Shown here: positions 53,169-61,600 of the stretch, piece after piece
Layout: the number at the start of each line of letters is the position of its first letter
Numbering within the stretch: position 1 is the stretch's first letter
Source: Streptomyces spororaveus
GTDB taxonomy: Bacteria > Actinomycetota > Actinomycetes > Streptomycetales > Streptomycetaceae
Assembly: GCF_016755875.1 (NCBI RefSeq)
Contig: NZ_BNED01000005.1
Span: 7,081,501 to 7,145,500 of the forward strand
Reading direction: 5' to 3'
DNA length: 64,000 nt
Made by a program: the position numbers and the translations under genes
The notes under the pieces: generated by a model
Told to the model about the DNA's origin: nothing
The model's input: the letters and a program-made list of their open reading frames with translations, nothing else
Databases searched by the model: none

Positions 53169-53199
53169 ATAAGTGAGGTCAATAATTGACCACGCTTAT
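53169..53199. promoter_or_regulatory. 31-bp dyad operator between SsuC-type permease and XRE-cupin regulator
   Basis: The perfect core GGTCAATAATTGACC (53177-53191) is flanked symmetrically by ATAAG and CTTAT. Next to it, on the permease side, the words GCGTTCCG/GTGTTCCG recur at 53133, 53143 and 53153, exactly 10 bp apart. Such extended symmetry in the gap of divergent genes marks a strong regulator-binding site. Confidence 0.65.
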
Positions 53200-53275
53200 G
53201 AAGGGAGTGTTGCGGCAGTGCGAAACCTCCCGCGGCCCCCCGGCCCGCCGGACCCCATGAGGTACGTTCACCTGC

Positions 53276-53845
53276 GTGTCTCGCCCAGAACCCACGCCCG
53301 AAGCGATCGAGGTCGGACGGGTGATCCGCGGCTGCCGCAAACAGCGCGGCGTCTCCATGGCCGCGCTCGCCACCCGTTCAGGCCTCTCCCAGCCCTTCCT
53401 CAGTCAGCTGGAACGCGGACTCGCCACGCCCAGCCTCAGTTCGATCTACCGGATCGCCGAGGCCCTGGACGTCACCCCGGGCACCTTCCTGAGGCCGCCC
53501 GACCGGCCCGGCGCCGTCAGCCACGAGAGCGACCCGCAGGTGATCCGGGTGGACGAGGCCGCGGGCCAGATCGCCCAAGTGCTCATCCCCGGCGGGCGCA
53601 GCGCCCTGATGGAGGCCTACGAGCACCACTTCGAGCCCGGCCGGGGCGAGCGCGGCTGGTTCGAACACCCTGGCGAGGACTTCCTCTACGTCCTGGAGGG
53701 CGAGATCGTCCTGGAGGTCGAGGGCGAGGAGGCACTGACCCTGCGCGCGGGCCAGAGCGCCCACCACCGGGGCGAAGTCCCGCACCGCTGCCGCCTGTCG
53801 GGCCCGGTCGCGGCGCGCACCCTGCTCGTCATCGCGAACGCCTGA
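53276..53845 (+). CDS. XRE-family regulator with C-terminal cupin domain
   Basis: The 189-aa protein has a helix-turn-helix at residues 10-65 (VIRGCRKQRGVSMAALATRS, FLSQLERGLATPSLSSIYRIAEAL) and a cupin domain at 100-187 (HHFEPGRGERGWFEHPGEDFLYVLEGEIVLEVEG in pieces, HHRGEVPHRCR), the pattern of PuuR/SutR-like regulators. SutR of E. coli controls sulfur utilisation genes, which fits the context. Start GTG 53276. It should bind the 31-bp dyad upstream and govern the divergent transporter. Its end overlaps the convergent STAND gene by 17 bp. Confidence 0.9.
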   Translation: MSRPEPTPEAIEVGRVIRGCRKQRGVSMAALATRSGLSQPFLSQLERGLATPSLSSIYRIAEALDVTPGTFLRPPDRPGAVSHESDPQVIRVDEAAGQIAQVLIPGGRSALMEAYEHHFEPGRGERGWFEHPGEDFLYVLEGEIVLEVEGEEALTLRAGQSAHHRGEVPHRCRLSGPVAARTLLVIANA

Positions 53846-56800
53846 CCCCGAGGGACGGACCCCCGTCCTGCCCCTCGGGGCCGGACGCCCGCAGCCTGTC
53901 GACCACCGCGAGGCGCGCCCCGACGTCCAGGTCCCACAGCCGTACCGTGCCGTCCGTACCGCTGCTGGCCACCGTCCGCCCGTCGGGGGCGAACACCACA
54001 CCCCACACCGCGTTCGTGTGGCCGGACAGCGCGGCCACCGGCCGGCGCCCGGCCACGTCCCACAGCCGTACCGTGCGGTCGTTGCCGCTGCTCGCGAGCG
54101 TGCGGCCGTCGGGAGAGAAGGCGATGCCCCGCGCGGAGCCGGTGTGCCCGGCCAGCGCCGCCTGGAAGCGGTGGCCCCGCGCGTCCCACAGCCGCACGGT
54201 GCCGTCGTTCCCGCTGCTCGCCAGCGTCCGCCCGTCCGGGCTGAAGGCCACCCCGCGCACCGCGCCCCGATGCCCGGTGAGGACGGCCAGGGGGCGACGC
54301 CCCGCGACATCCCACAGACGGACCGCCAGATCGTCCCCGGCGCTCGCCAGCGTGCGCCCGTCGGGGCTGAACACCACGTCGTTCGCGAAGTCCGTGTGAC
54401 CGGCCAGGATCGCGAGCGGGCGGCGCCCCGCCACGTCCCACAGCCGTACGGCGCCGTCGGAACCGGCCGAGGCCAGGGTCCGCCCGTCCGGGGAGAAGGC
54501 CACCGCGAACACGGTCCCGCCCTGGCCGGTGAGGACCGCCGGCTCCCCGCCGGCCCCCGTGTCCCAGAGCCGGATCGTCCCGTCGGAACCGGCCGACGCC
54601 AGGGTCCGCCCGTCGGGGGAGAAGGCCACCGAGAACACCGTCTCGGTGTGCCCCTCGAACACGGCCAGGACCCGGCGCTCCGCCACGTCCCACAACCGGA
54701 CCGCGTGATCGGCCTCCGCGGTCGCCAGCCGCTTCCCGTCCGGGCTGTACGCGGCGTCCCAGATCTCCGTGAACGGCCGGGAGGTCAGCGCCGCGCCCCG
54801 CAGGTCCCACAGCACCACCGACGTGTCGAACCCGGCGGTCGCCAGCAAGGCGCCCCGGCCGTCCACGGCCACCCCGAGGACGTAGTCGGTGTGTCCGGCG
54901 AGCGTCGCCACCGCCCGGCCCCCGGCCACGTCCCACAGCCGGGTGGTGCCGTCGCCGCCCGCGCTGACGACCGTCGTCCCGTCCGGCGTGTAGGCGACCC
55001 CGTTCACGTCGTCGCTGTGCCCGGTGAGCACGGCCGTCGTCCGCCGGCCCGCCACGTCCCACAGCCGTACGGTGCGGTCGACGCCCCCGGTGGCGACCGT
55101 ACGGCCGTCCGGGGCGAAGGCCGCGCCCAGCACCTCGTCGGTGTGCCCGGTGAGGGCCGCGAGCGGCTCGGCCGCCACCGGATCCCACAGCCGTACGGTC
55201 CGGTCGGCGCCGGCCGACACCAGCGTCCGGCCGTCGGCGGCGTACGCCAGTGCGTTGACCCGCCCGGTGTGACCCGTGAGGGAGGCCAACCCGCCGTGGT
55301 CCCCGGCGGCGTCCCACAACCCGATCGTCCCGTCGGCGCCGGCGACGGCCAGGCTCCGCCCGTCCGGCGCGAAGGCCACGGCGCGGGCGCCCGCCGTACT
55401 CGCCGGGAGCGGTGTGCCGGCGCCCCCACCGGCGGAGGTGTCCCAGAGTCGCGCCGGCCCGTCCGTCGACGTGGCGGCGAGCGTCGAGCCGTCGGGGCTG
55501 AAGGCCACCGCGCGCACCCGCCCGGGCAGGGTGAACGTCGCGATCGTCCGGCGGTCGGCCACCCGCCGCAGGATCACCGTCCCGTCCGAACCGGCCGTCG
55601 CCAGCGTGCCGTTGTCCGGCGCGAAGGCCACCGCGTTCACCGGCCCGTCGTGTCCGCCCAGGCGGGCGACGAAGGGCTGGGACTGGGTGCTCAGCAGTGC
55701 CCCGCGGGCCTCGGCCGTCGCCGAGGTCCGGTACGCCTGTCCGGCGAGCCGCATCGATGCCTCGGGCCGGCCCGCGGCCAGCGCCGCGGACTGCAGGGCG
55801 AGCGCCCGCGACCGGGCGACGCGCTCCTGGCCGAGCGCGCCCGCGCGCTGCTGGTAGGCGAGCCCGCCCGCGCCCATGGCGAGGACCAGCAGGACCACGA
55901 GCGTGGCCAGCGTCCACTGGCGAAGCCGCACCTGGCGCCCGGCCTGCCGTTCACGGCTGTCCTGCGCGTCCTGGCTCGCCCGCAGGAAGGCGGCCTCCAG
56001 CGGGCCGAGCCGGTCCCTGCCGTCGTGCTCGTCGGCCCAGGCCCGGGCGTTCTCCAGCCGGGTCCCACGGTGCAGCGCCGACGGATCGCGGCCCTCGCGC
56101 TCCCATTCGGCGGCGGCGTGGGCCAGTTGCTGATGGACCAGCAGCCCGGCCCGGTCGGCGCGGATCCAGCCGCGCAGCCGCGGCCAGGCGTGCAGCAGGG
56201 CCTCGTGGGTGATCTCGACGGTGTCGCTGTCCATGGTGATCAGACGGGCCCGGACGAAGGTGTCGAGCGCGGCCGCGGCGGGGCCGGCGTCGGCCAGCTG
56301 TTCCATCAGGGCGGTCCGGCTCATCCGGCGGCGCGTGGCCCCCGTACCGTCCGCGACGTGCACCAGCCGCACCAGGACGCGGCGGAGCGTGTTCTGCTCG
56401 GCCGGGTACAGGCGGGTGAACACCTCCTCGGCGGTGCGGGCGATCGCCCCCCGGATGCCGCCGGTGCGCTCGTACCCGCCGACGGTCAGGGTGGCGCCCT
56501 CGCGTTGGCCCCAGGTGGCCAGCAGGGAGTGGGAGACCAGGGGGAGCACCCCGGAGGGCATCCGGTCGGGCGGATCGTCGCGCAGGCCGACATCGCGCAT
56601 CAGCAGCGGGAACAGGCCCGGTTCGAGGGTCAGGCCGGCGAGGTGTGCCGGGCGGGTGATGGATTCCCGCAGCTCCGCGAGCGACATCGGGGGCAGCACG
56701 AACAGCCCTCGGGTGAACACCGCGGCCAGCTCCGGCAGGTCCAGGCAGTTCCCGGAGAAGTCGGCCCGTACGCCGAGCACCACGACGGCGGGGTCGAGGC

Positions 56801-57734
56801 CCTCCGGTTCCGGGACGTCCGGTTCCGGGCCCGCCGCTGCGGGACCGTCCCGTTCGGGTGGGGCGGCCGCCAGCGCGCACAGCACCCGGACGAACGCGCG
56901 CCGCTCGTCCTCGTCGGCACACAGCGTGAACAGCTCCTCGAACTGGTCGACGAGCAGTACCGGGCGCGGGGGCGGCGGCGTCCGGTCGAGGCCGTCCGCC
57001 GGGGGGCCGGCCGAGCGCCGCCGGACGGCCCCGAGCAGCGCGTGCGGCCGCGCGCGCACCTCGTCCGCGGTGACGCCGAGATCGCCGCCCAGGACTTTCG
57101 CGGCGCAGTCCAGCAGTTCCTCCAGCGGGTGCGCGGTGGGAGTGAACCGCAGCACCGGCCAGGTGCCGGAGCCCGGCATCGGGAAGTCGCCCGCGCGCAG
57201 CGCCGGCACCAGACCGGCGTTCAGCAGGGAGGACTTGCCGGCACCCGACGGGGCGAGCAGCATCAGCGGCCCGTCGCCGATCCGTTCGAAGACCCGCTCG
57301 ATCAGCTCGGCCGTCGCCCGGTCCCGCCCGAAGAACCAGCGGGCCTCCCGCGCGGTGAAGGCCGGCAGGCCCCGGTAGGGACACTCGGCGTCCACCTGCG
57401 GACCGGCAACGCCGCCCGGGCCGTCGCTGCCGGCACCGTCGCCGTCGGAGCCGCGCGGCCCCGTCTCCCGGACCATCCGCACCAGTTCACCCCCAGCCCG
57501 CAGTACGTCGTCGCAGCGTCGTGCGACGTCGACGGTGACGCGCTTCGAGCCGGTCTCGATCTTGCTCAGATAGCCCTTGCTGTAGTGCGTCTGCCGGGCG
57601 AGGTCCGCGAGGGACAGGCCACGTTGCACCCGCAGACGTCTCAGCTGTGCGGGGAAGTGCGTCGCGGCGCCCTCGGACTCGGGCTGGCGATCGGTCTTGC
57701 GCCGGTGGTCCGGATCCCCCAAGACATCCCCCAT
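53829..57734 (-). CDS. XRE-STAND ATPase with transmembrane helix and 14 WD40 repeats
   Basis: The 1301-aa protein has an XRE helix-turn-helix (residues 27-82: LRRLRVQRGLSLADLARQTH, SKGYLSKIETGSKR), a nSTAND1 ATPase (CPYRGLPAFTAREARWFFGR near 118, Walker A APSGAGKSSLLNAG at 161-174, Walker B PVLLVDQFEELFTL near 262), a helical region, one transmembrane helix (WTLATLVVLLVLAMGAGGLAY, about 605-625, written in two parts as WTLATLVVLLVL and AMGAGGLAY), and 14 WD40 units from about 690 (consensus HTxxVxGVAFSPDGRTLASAG), enough for two seven-bladed propellers. The layout suggests a ligand-triggered signalling platform with a cytosolic head. Trigger and output are unknown. Confidence 0.9.
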   Translation of the reverse strand: MGDVLGDPDHRRKTDRQPESEGAATHFPAQLRRLRVQRGLSLADLARQTHYSKGYLSKIETGSKRVTVDVARRCDDVLRAGGELVRMVRETGPRGSDGDGAGSDGPGGVAGPQVDAECPYRGLPAFTAREARWFFGRDRATAELIERVFERIGDGPLMLLAPSGAGKSSLLNAGLVPALRAGDFPMPGSGTWPVLRFTPTAHPLEELLDCAAKVLGGDLGVTADEVRARPHALLGAVRRRSAGPPADGLDRTPPPPRPVLLVDQFEELFTLCADEDERRAFVRVLCALAAAPPERDGPAAAGPEPDVPEPEGLDPAVVVLGVRADFSGNCLDLPELAAVFTRGLFVLPPMSLAELRESITRPAHLAGLTLEPGLFPLLMRDVGLRDDPPDRMPSGVLPLVSHSLLATWGQREGATLTVGGYERTGGIRGAIARTAEEVFTRLYPAEQNTLRRVLVRLVHVADGTGATRRRMSRTALMEQLADAGPAAAALDTFVRARLITMDSDTVEITHEALLHAWPRLRGWIRADRAGLLVHQQLAHAAAEWEREGRDPSALHRGTRLENARAWADEHDGRDRLGPLEAAFLRASQDAQDSRERQAGRQVRLRQWTLATLVVLLVLAMGAGGLAYQQRAGALGQERVARSRALALQSAALAAGRPEASMRLAGQAYRTSATAEARGALLSTQSQPFVARLGGHDGPVNAVAFAPDNGTLATAGSDGTVILRRVADRRTIATFTLPGRVRAVAFSPDGSTLAATSTDGPARLWDTSAGGGAGTPLPASTAGARAVAFAPDGRSLAVAGADGTIGLWDAAGDHGGLASLTGHTGRVNALAYAADGRTLVSAGADRTVRLWDPVAAEPLAALTGHTDEVLGAAFAPDGRTVATGGVDRTVRLWDVAGRRTTAVLTGHSDDVNGVAYTPDGTTVVSAGGDGTTRLWDVAGGRAVATLAGHTDYVLGVAVDGRGALLATAGFDTSVVLWDLRGAALTSRPFTEIWDAAYSPDGKRLATAEADHAVRLWDVAERRVLAVFEGHTETVFSVAFSPDGRTLASAGSDGTIRLWDTGAGGEPAVLTGQGGTVFAVAFSPDGRTLASAGSDGAVRLWDVAGRRPLAILAGHTDFANDVVFSPDGRTLASAGDDLAVRLWDVAGRRPLAVLTGHRGAVRGVAFSPDGRTLASSGNDGTVRLWDARGHRFQAALAGHTGSARGIAFSPDGRTLASSGNDRTVRLWDVAGRRPVAALSGHTNAVWGVVFAPDGRTVASSGTDGTVRLWDLDVGARLAVVDRLRASGPEGQDGGPSLGVRRSR

Positions 57735-57884
57735 GGCAGTGCGCGCCCAGGCAGCGGTACGGGAGCGGCCAGGCTACAGCGGGGGTGGGGCGGACGAGCG
57801 CCTCCTCGGACCGGTATGACCAGCATACGAGCGTGCGGAGCCACCTGACGGGCGGCTCCGCACGCCGCCCTGACGGGGGCGCGG

Positions 57885-58247
57885 CTACGGGTTGAGCCGG
57901 ATCGAGTTGACGGGCGTGAGGTCGGCGTAGACACCGGTCTTGGCGGCGATGGGGCTGCCGCAGCCCGAGCCTCCGGAGCCCGTGCACAGATTTGCGGTCG
58001 CACCGCCGTACTGGTTGTTGAGCACCCAGTGGTTCTCGAACTGGTTGCTCAGATTGTGCGCCCCGTAGGAGTAGAAGACGTGCGTCGGCTTGACGGCGGG
58101 GTTCTGGTTTTGAGGGTAGATGCAGACCGCACCGTCCGGGCAGCCGGCCCACGCGTCGGCCGGCTTGGCCTCGACCGAACCGCTGAGGGCGATCACGGCG
58201 ACGACGGCGGTGGCGAGCGCGGCGGCGCCGCGGAACATCTTGCGCAT
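57885..58247 (-). CDS. Small secreted protein, peptidase inhibitor I36-like
   Basis: The 120-aa product from ATG 58247 has a signal peptide (RGAAALATAVVAVIALSGSVEA) and a mature part with CPDGAVCIYPQNQNP, FYSYGAHNLSNQFENHWVLN and LCTGSGGSGCGSP. The start of the mature part matches the I36 (SMI-like) inhibitor family of Streptomyces, and four Cys could form two disulfides. It is probably exported as a protease inhibitor or a similar small beta-rich protein. Confidence 0.8.
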   Translation of the reverse strand: MRKMFRGAAALATAVVAVIALSGSVEAKPADAWAGCPDGAVCIYPQNQNPAVKPTHVFYSYGAHNLSNQFENHWVLNNQYGGATANLCTGSGGSGCGSPIAAKTGVYADLTPVNSIRLNP

Positions 58248-58502
58248 GGTTTCCCCTTGTGGTGCTTGCCTCGTGCTGACGGCTTCAGCCTGCCCCCGGC
58301 CCGCACCGGGGTCGACGGGTTGCCCGTCGCCCCATCCCGCGGCGCCCGGGAAACCTCCTGCCACCAGCAAGGACGTGGAGCGGAGGGCAACACCCGCGCG
58401 GGTCGGCGTAAGACTTTCGTCATCGGCGCGGGCATGGCGCACGGCGGTCCGGCCGCGTTGAATCCGTAGGGACGGGGTCGAGACGAGGAAGCGGGAACGG
58501 CA

Positions 58503-59054
58503 GTGACACGGACAAGGCGGCGCGGGCGGCTGTTGGGCGGAGCCTCGATCGCGGCGGCGGTGGTGGTGGCGGTGGCCCTGTACTGGCTGCAGCCGTGGAA
58601 GCTGTGGCAGGACGAGACCGTCCGCGAAGCGCTCCCGGCCGCCGCCGCGCCGCCGGCCCCGGGCGCGTCCGCGGCCGTACTGGGAGGGGCCCCGGCCGCC
58701 CCGGTGACCGTCGCCCGCGGGACGCTCATCAGCCACGAGCACAGCACCACCGGCACGGTGGAGCTCATCCGACTCCCCGATGGGTCCCACACGCTGCGCC
58801 TGGCGGACCTCGACACCAGCAACGGACCGGACCTGCGGGTGTGGCTGACCGATGCCCCGGTGAAGGAGGGCGTGGCGGGCTGGCGCGTCTTCGACGACGG
58901 CAAGCACACGAGCCTCGGCAAGCTCAAGGGCAACAAGGGGGACCAGAATTACCCGGTCCCCGCCGACGTGAACGTCGCCGACTTCAGCAGCGTCACCATC
59001 TGGTGCGACCGCTTCGACGTCTCCTTCGGAGCGGCGAGTCTCGCCGCCGTGTGA
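58503..59054 (+). CDS. Membrane-anchored DM13-domain protein
   Basis: The 183-aa product (GTG at 58503) has an N-terminal anchor (LLGGASIAAAVVVAVALYWL), an Ala/Pro linker, and a DM13 domain from about residue 70 (RGTLISHEHSTTGTVELIRL, LRLADLDTSNGPDLRVWLTD, VTIWCDRFDVSFGAASL). A single Cys stands in the conserved IWC position. DM13 is proposed to take part in extracellular redox. The 255 bp upstream hold no gene and no clear element. Confidence 0.85.
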   Translation: MTRTRRRGRLLGGASIAAAVVVAVALYWLQPWKLWQDETVREALPAAAAPPAPGASAAVLGGAPAAPVTVARGTLISHEHSTTGTVELIRLPDGSHTLRLADLDTSNGPDLRVWLTDAPVKEGVAGWRVFDDGKHTSLGKLKGNKGDQNYPVPADVNVADFSSVTIWCDRFDVSFGAASLAAV

Positions 59055-59249
59055 CGCGCCGCCGGGGCCGGCCGGGCCGGGCGACACGCCGTGGGGCCGG
59101 AGCTGATCCGGCGTCACCCCGTTCGGCCGTCGCCCGGAGTACGACTATCCACTCCTCCGGACGTCAAAATGCGGCCGTTTGCCCACGGGATGTGCCCTTC
59201 CGCTCACACGGTGTGGCGATTGGTCGTAAACGCCCATAACTTCAGAATC

Positions 59250-60422
59250 GTGACGAACCGACAAATCAAGTCCCTCACGTGCATCGCAGTCGTCATCGCC
59301 GCAGGTCTCGGCGTGCTCGCGCCATCCTCCGCCGCGGCCGGACGCAGAGTGCACCCGGGCGACTCGATCCAGGACGCGGTGGACTACGCCAGGCCGGGCG
59401 ACACCATCACCGTGATGCCCGGCACCTACTACGAGAACGTGCTGATCACCAAGCGGCTGACGCTGCGCGGGTTCGGTGCCCGGACGGTGATCAAGCCGCC
59501 GGTCACGGCCGTCACGCCGGCCGCGCCCGCGCCCACGCCCGCGGCGGCGGCACCGGGCGCCGCCGCGGCACCGGTGGCACCGGCCGCGGCCGGTGCCACC
59601 GGTGCGGCCGGGAAGGCACCGTCCAGCCGGGCGCTCGCCTGCTCGCAGGCCGACACCGGGATCTGCGTCATGGGAACGGCGGAGCAGCCCGTCGTCGACG
59701 TGGACATCCGCTCGCTCACCGTCTCGGGCTTCAAGCGCAACGGGATCTGGGCCTCCTACACCGACCGGCTGAGCGTCCAGCGGGTGATCGCCGAGAAGAA
59801 CGGCACCTGGGGCATCGCCCAGGAGCGCTCCACCCGCGGGCTCTTCCGCGACAACACCGCCCGCGACAACACCGAGTCGGGCCTGTTCATCGCCAACACC
59901 GTCGACCGGGAGGGTGGTGCCACCGACACCCTGGGCGCCGTGGTCCGCAGGAACACGCTGACCGGCAACCGGATCGGCGTCACCGTCAGGCGCGTGCGCA
60001 ACCTCTCGGTCTACGGCAACACCCTCACCGGCAACTGCGGCGGCATCTTCGTCGTCGGCGACGAGGGCGAGCCCGGAGCCGGGGACATGACCATCCGCAA
60101 CAACCGGATCCACGAGAACAACAAGTTCTGCAAGGGCAACACCCGCCTCCCCGACATCCAGGGCGTCGGCATCGTCCTCACCGGGGCGGAGCAGACGGTC
60201 GTGCGTTCGAACGACATCCGCGGGAACGTCGGAGCCTCCCCGCTGTCCGGCGGAATCCTGCTGTTCAAGAGCTTCGTGGGCGCGACGAACACCGACAACG
60301 TCATCCGGGACAACGTGGTGCGGGACAACAAGCCGGCGGACCTGGCCAACCAGGGGACCGGAACGGGCAACCAGTTCGTCAACAACCGGTGCGCATCCTC
60401 CGTACCGGCCGGGATGTGCTGA
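59250..60422 (+). CDS. Secreted right-handed beta-helix protein (NosD/pectate-lyase-like)
   Basis: From GTG 59250 the 390-aa product has a signal peptide (IKSLTCIAVVIAAGLGVLAP, cut near SAAAG), then HPGDSIQDAVDYARPGDTIT and GTYYENVLITKRLTLRG, the typical opening of beta-helix proteins. An Ala/Pro linker follows, then regular coils (FRDNTARDNTESGLFIANT, VVRRNTLTGNRIGVTVRRV, LSVYGNTLTGNCGGIFV). The start could be up to 60 codons upstream, but this choice puts the signal peptide at the N-terminus. Polysaccharide binding or cleavage is possible; no catalytic residues are recognised. Confidence 0.85.
   Translation: MTNRQIKSLTCIAVVIAAGLGVLAPSSAAAGRRVHPGDSIQDAVDYARPGDTITVMPGTYYENVLITKRLTLRGFGARTVIKPPVTAVTPAAPAPTPAAAAPGAAAAPVAPAAAGATGAAGKAPSSRALACSQADTGICVMGTAEQPVVDVDIRSLTVSGFKRNGIWASYTDRLSVQRVIAEKNGTWGIAQERSTRGLFRDNTARDNTESGLFIANTVDREGGATDTLGAVVRRNTLTGNRIGVTVRRVRNLSVYGNTLTGNCGGIFVVGDEGEPGAGDMTIRNNRIHENNKFCKGNTRLPDIQGVGIVLTGAEQTVVRSNDIRGNVGASPLSGGILLFKSFVGATNTDNVIRDNVVRDNKPADLANQGTGTGNQFVNNRCASSVPAGMC
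59568..59605. repeat. 38-bp perfect palindrome inside the beta-helix gene
   Basis: Each half is 19 bp (left half GCACCGGTGGCACCGGCCG) and no bases separate them. It lies in the part encoding the Ala/Pro/Gly linker, where amino-acid constraint is low. Single-stranded DNA or RNA would form a 19-bp hairpin limited only by loop closure. Confidence 0.9.
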
Positions 60423-60457
60423 CGCGTGACCTCCCTGATCAGCAGAATCGAGGCCTC

Positions 60458-61516
60458 ATGACCACGGTAAGTCCCACTTCGACCCCGATCCCCGCCCCCC
60501 AGCACACCCCCCAGCCGGCCATGCGCATGCGTGAGCTCGTCTTCGGGGCCGCCTGCGCCGCCGCCGTACGGGCCGCCGCCCGCCTGGGCGTGGCCGACGC
60601 CCTCGGGGAGTCGCCCGCCACCGCGTCCGAGCTCGCGACCGCGGTGAACGCCGCGCCGCTGCCCCTGCAGCGGCTGCTCCGCGCCCTGTCCTGCTACGGG
60701 ATCTTCGCGGAGACCGAGGACGGGCAGTTCGTCCACACCGAGATGTCGCACCTGCTGCGCGAGGACGACCCGCACAGCCTGCGCTACATCGCCCTGTGGT
60801 GCACCGAGCCCTGGACCTGGCAGGCCTGGCCGCGGCTCGACGACGCCGTCCGCTCCGGCGGCAGCGTCTTCCAGGAGCTGTACGGCAAGGGGTTCTTCGA
60901 CTACCTGCACCAGGACGCGCACGAGTCGGCCCACGTGTTCAACCGGGCCATGACCACCTCCAGCATGCAGTCGGCGCTGGACGTCGCGGAGCTCCTCGAC
61001 CTCACGGGGATCTCGGTCGTCGCGGACATCGGCGGCGGCCAGGGGCACGTACTGGCGAGCCTGCTGGAGAAGCACCCGACGCTACGAGGTGTCCTGCTGG
61101 ACCTGCCGGGCGTGGCGGCGAACGCGGATCCGCGGCTGCGGGGGGACGGTCCGCTCGCCGCACGGGCCGACATCGTCCCCGGGGACTGCCGCGAGGCCAT
61201 CCCGGTCGACGCCGACATGTACATCATCAAGAACATCCTGGAATGGGACGACGACAGCACCCGCAGGACCCTCGCCAACGTCGTCGAGGCGGCCCGCCCC
61301 GGATCCCGGGTCGTCATCATCGAGAACCTGGTCGACGACACCCCGTCGATGAAGTTCACCACGGCCATGGACCTGCTGCTGCTGCTCAACGTCGGCGGCG
61401 CGAAGCACACCAAGGCCAGCCTCTGCGCCCGTATGGAGGACGCCGGACTGGTGATCGGCGAGATCCGGCCGGTCAACGCGTACCTGCACGCGTTCGAGTG
61501 CACCGTGCCCGGGTGA
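60458..61516 (+). CDS. SAM-dependent O-methyltransferase (polyketide type)
   Basis: The 352-aa product from ATG 60458 has an N-terminal dimerisation/winged-helix part (LVFGAACAAAVRAAARLGVADAL in pieces, ATAVNAAPLPLQRLLRALSCYG) and a Rossmann domain with VVADIGGGQGHVLASLLEKHP near 190, LLDLPGVA, VPGDCREAIPVDADMYIIKNILEWDDD in pieces with the usual catalytic-region acidic residues, and VIIENLVDD. It resembles methyltransferases of aromatic polyketide clusters (TcmN/DmpM-like). It ends at a shared terminator facing the ACP gene. Confidence 0.9.
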   Translation: MTTVSPTSTPIPAPQHTPQPAMRMRELVFGAACAAAVRAAARLGVADALGESPATASELATAVNAAPLPLQRLLRALSCYGIFAETEDGQFVHTEMSHLLREDDPHSLRYIALWCTEPWTWQAWPRLDDAVRSGGSVFQELYGKGFFDYLHQDAHESAHVFNRAMTTSSMQSALDVAELLDLTGISVVADIGGGQGHVLASLLEKHPTLRGVLLDLPGVAANADPRLRGDGPLAARADIVPGDCREAIPVDADMYIIKNILEWDDDSTRRTLANVVEAARPGSRVVIIENLVDDTPSMKFTTAMDLLLLLNVGGAKHTKASLCARMEDAGLVIGEIRPVNAYLHAFECTVPG

Positions 61517-61538
61517 CACCCGCCGGTATAGGGCCGAA

Positions 61539-61575
61539 CGCCTTCGAGACCGGCACGAAGCCGGTCTCGAAGGCG
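61539..61575. terminator. Bidirectional terminator, 16-bp perfect stem
   Basis: CGCCTTCGAGACCGGC pairs without mismatch with the right arm at 61560-61575 around a 5-base loop ACGAA. It lies between the convergent methyltransferase and ACP genes, 22 and 25 bp from their stops. Confidence 0.85.
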
Positions 61576-61600
61576 CCTGCGGGAGTCCCGGGTGCCGGTG

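Noticed and set aside
53108..53182. Longer SsuC-type permease from a TTG at 53182
   Set aside because: The extension would lie across the operator dyad and phased words and has no ribosome site, whereas the GTG at 53107 has GAGGAG 7 bp upstream.
53900..55660. Tandem DNA repeats resembling a satellite or CRISPR-like array
   Set aside because: The periodicity of about 126 bp is the coding sequence of WD40 units. Copies diverge at third positions, and there are no conserved short repeats with unique spacers.
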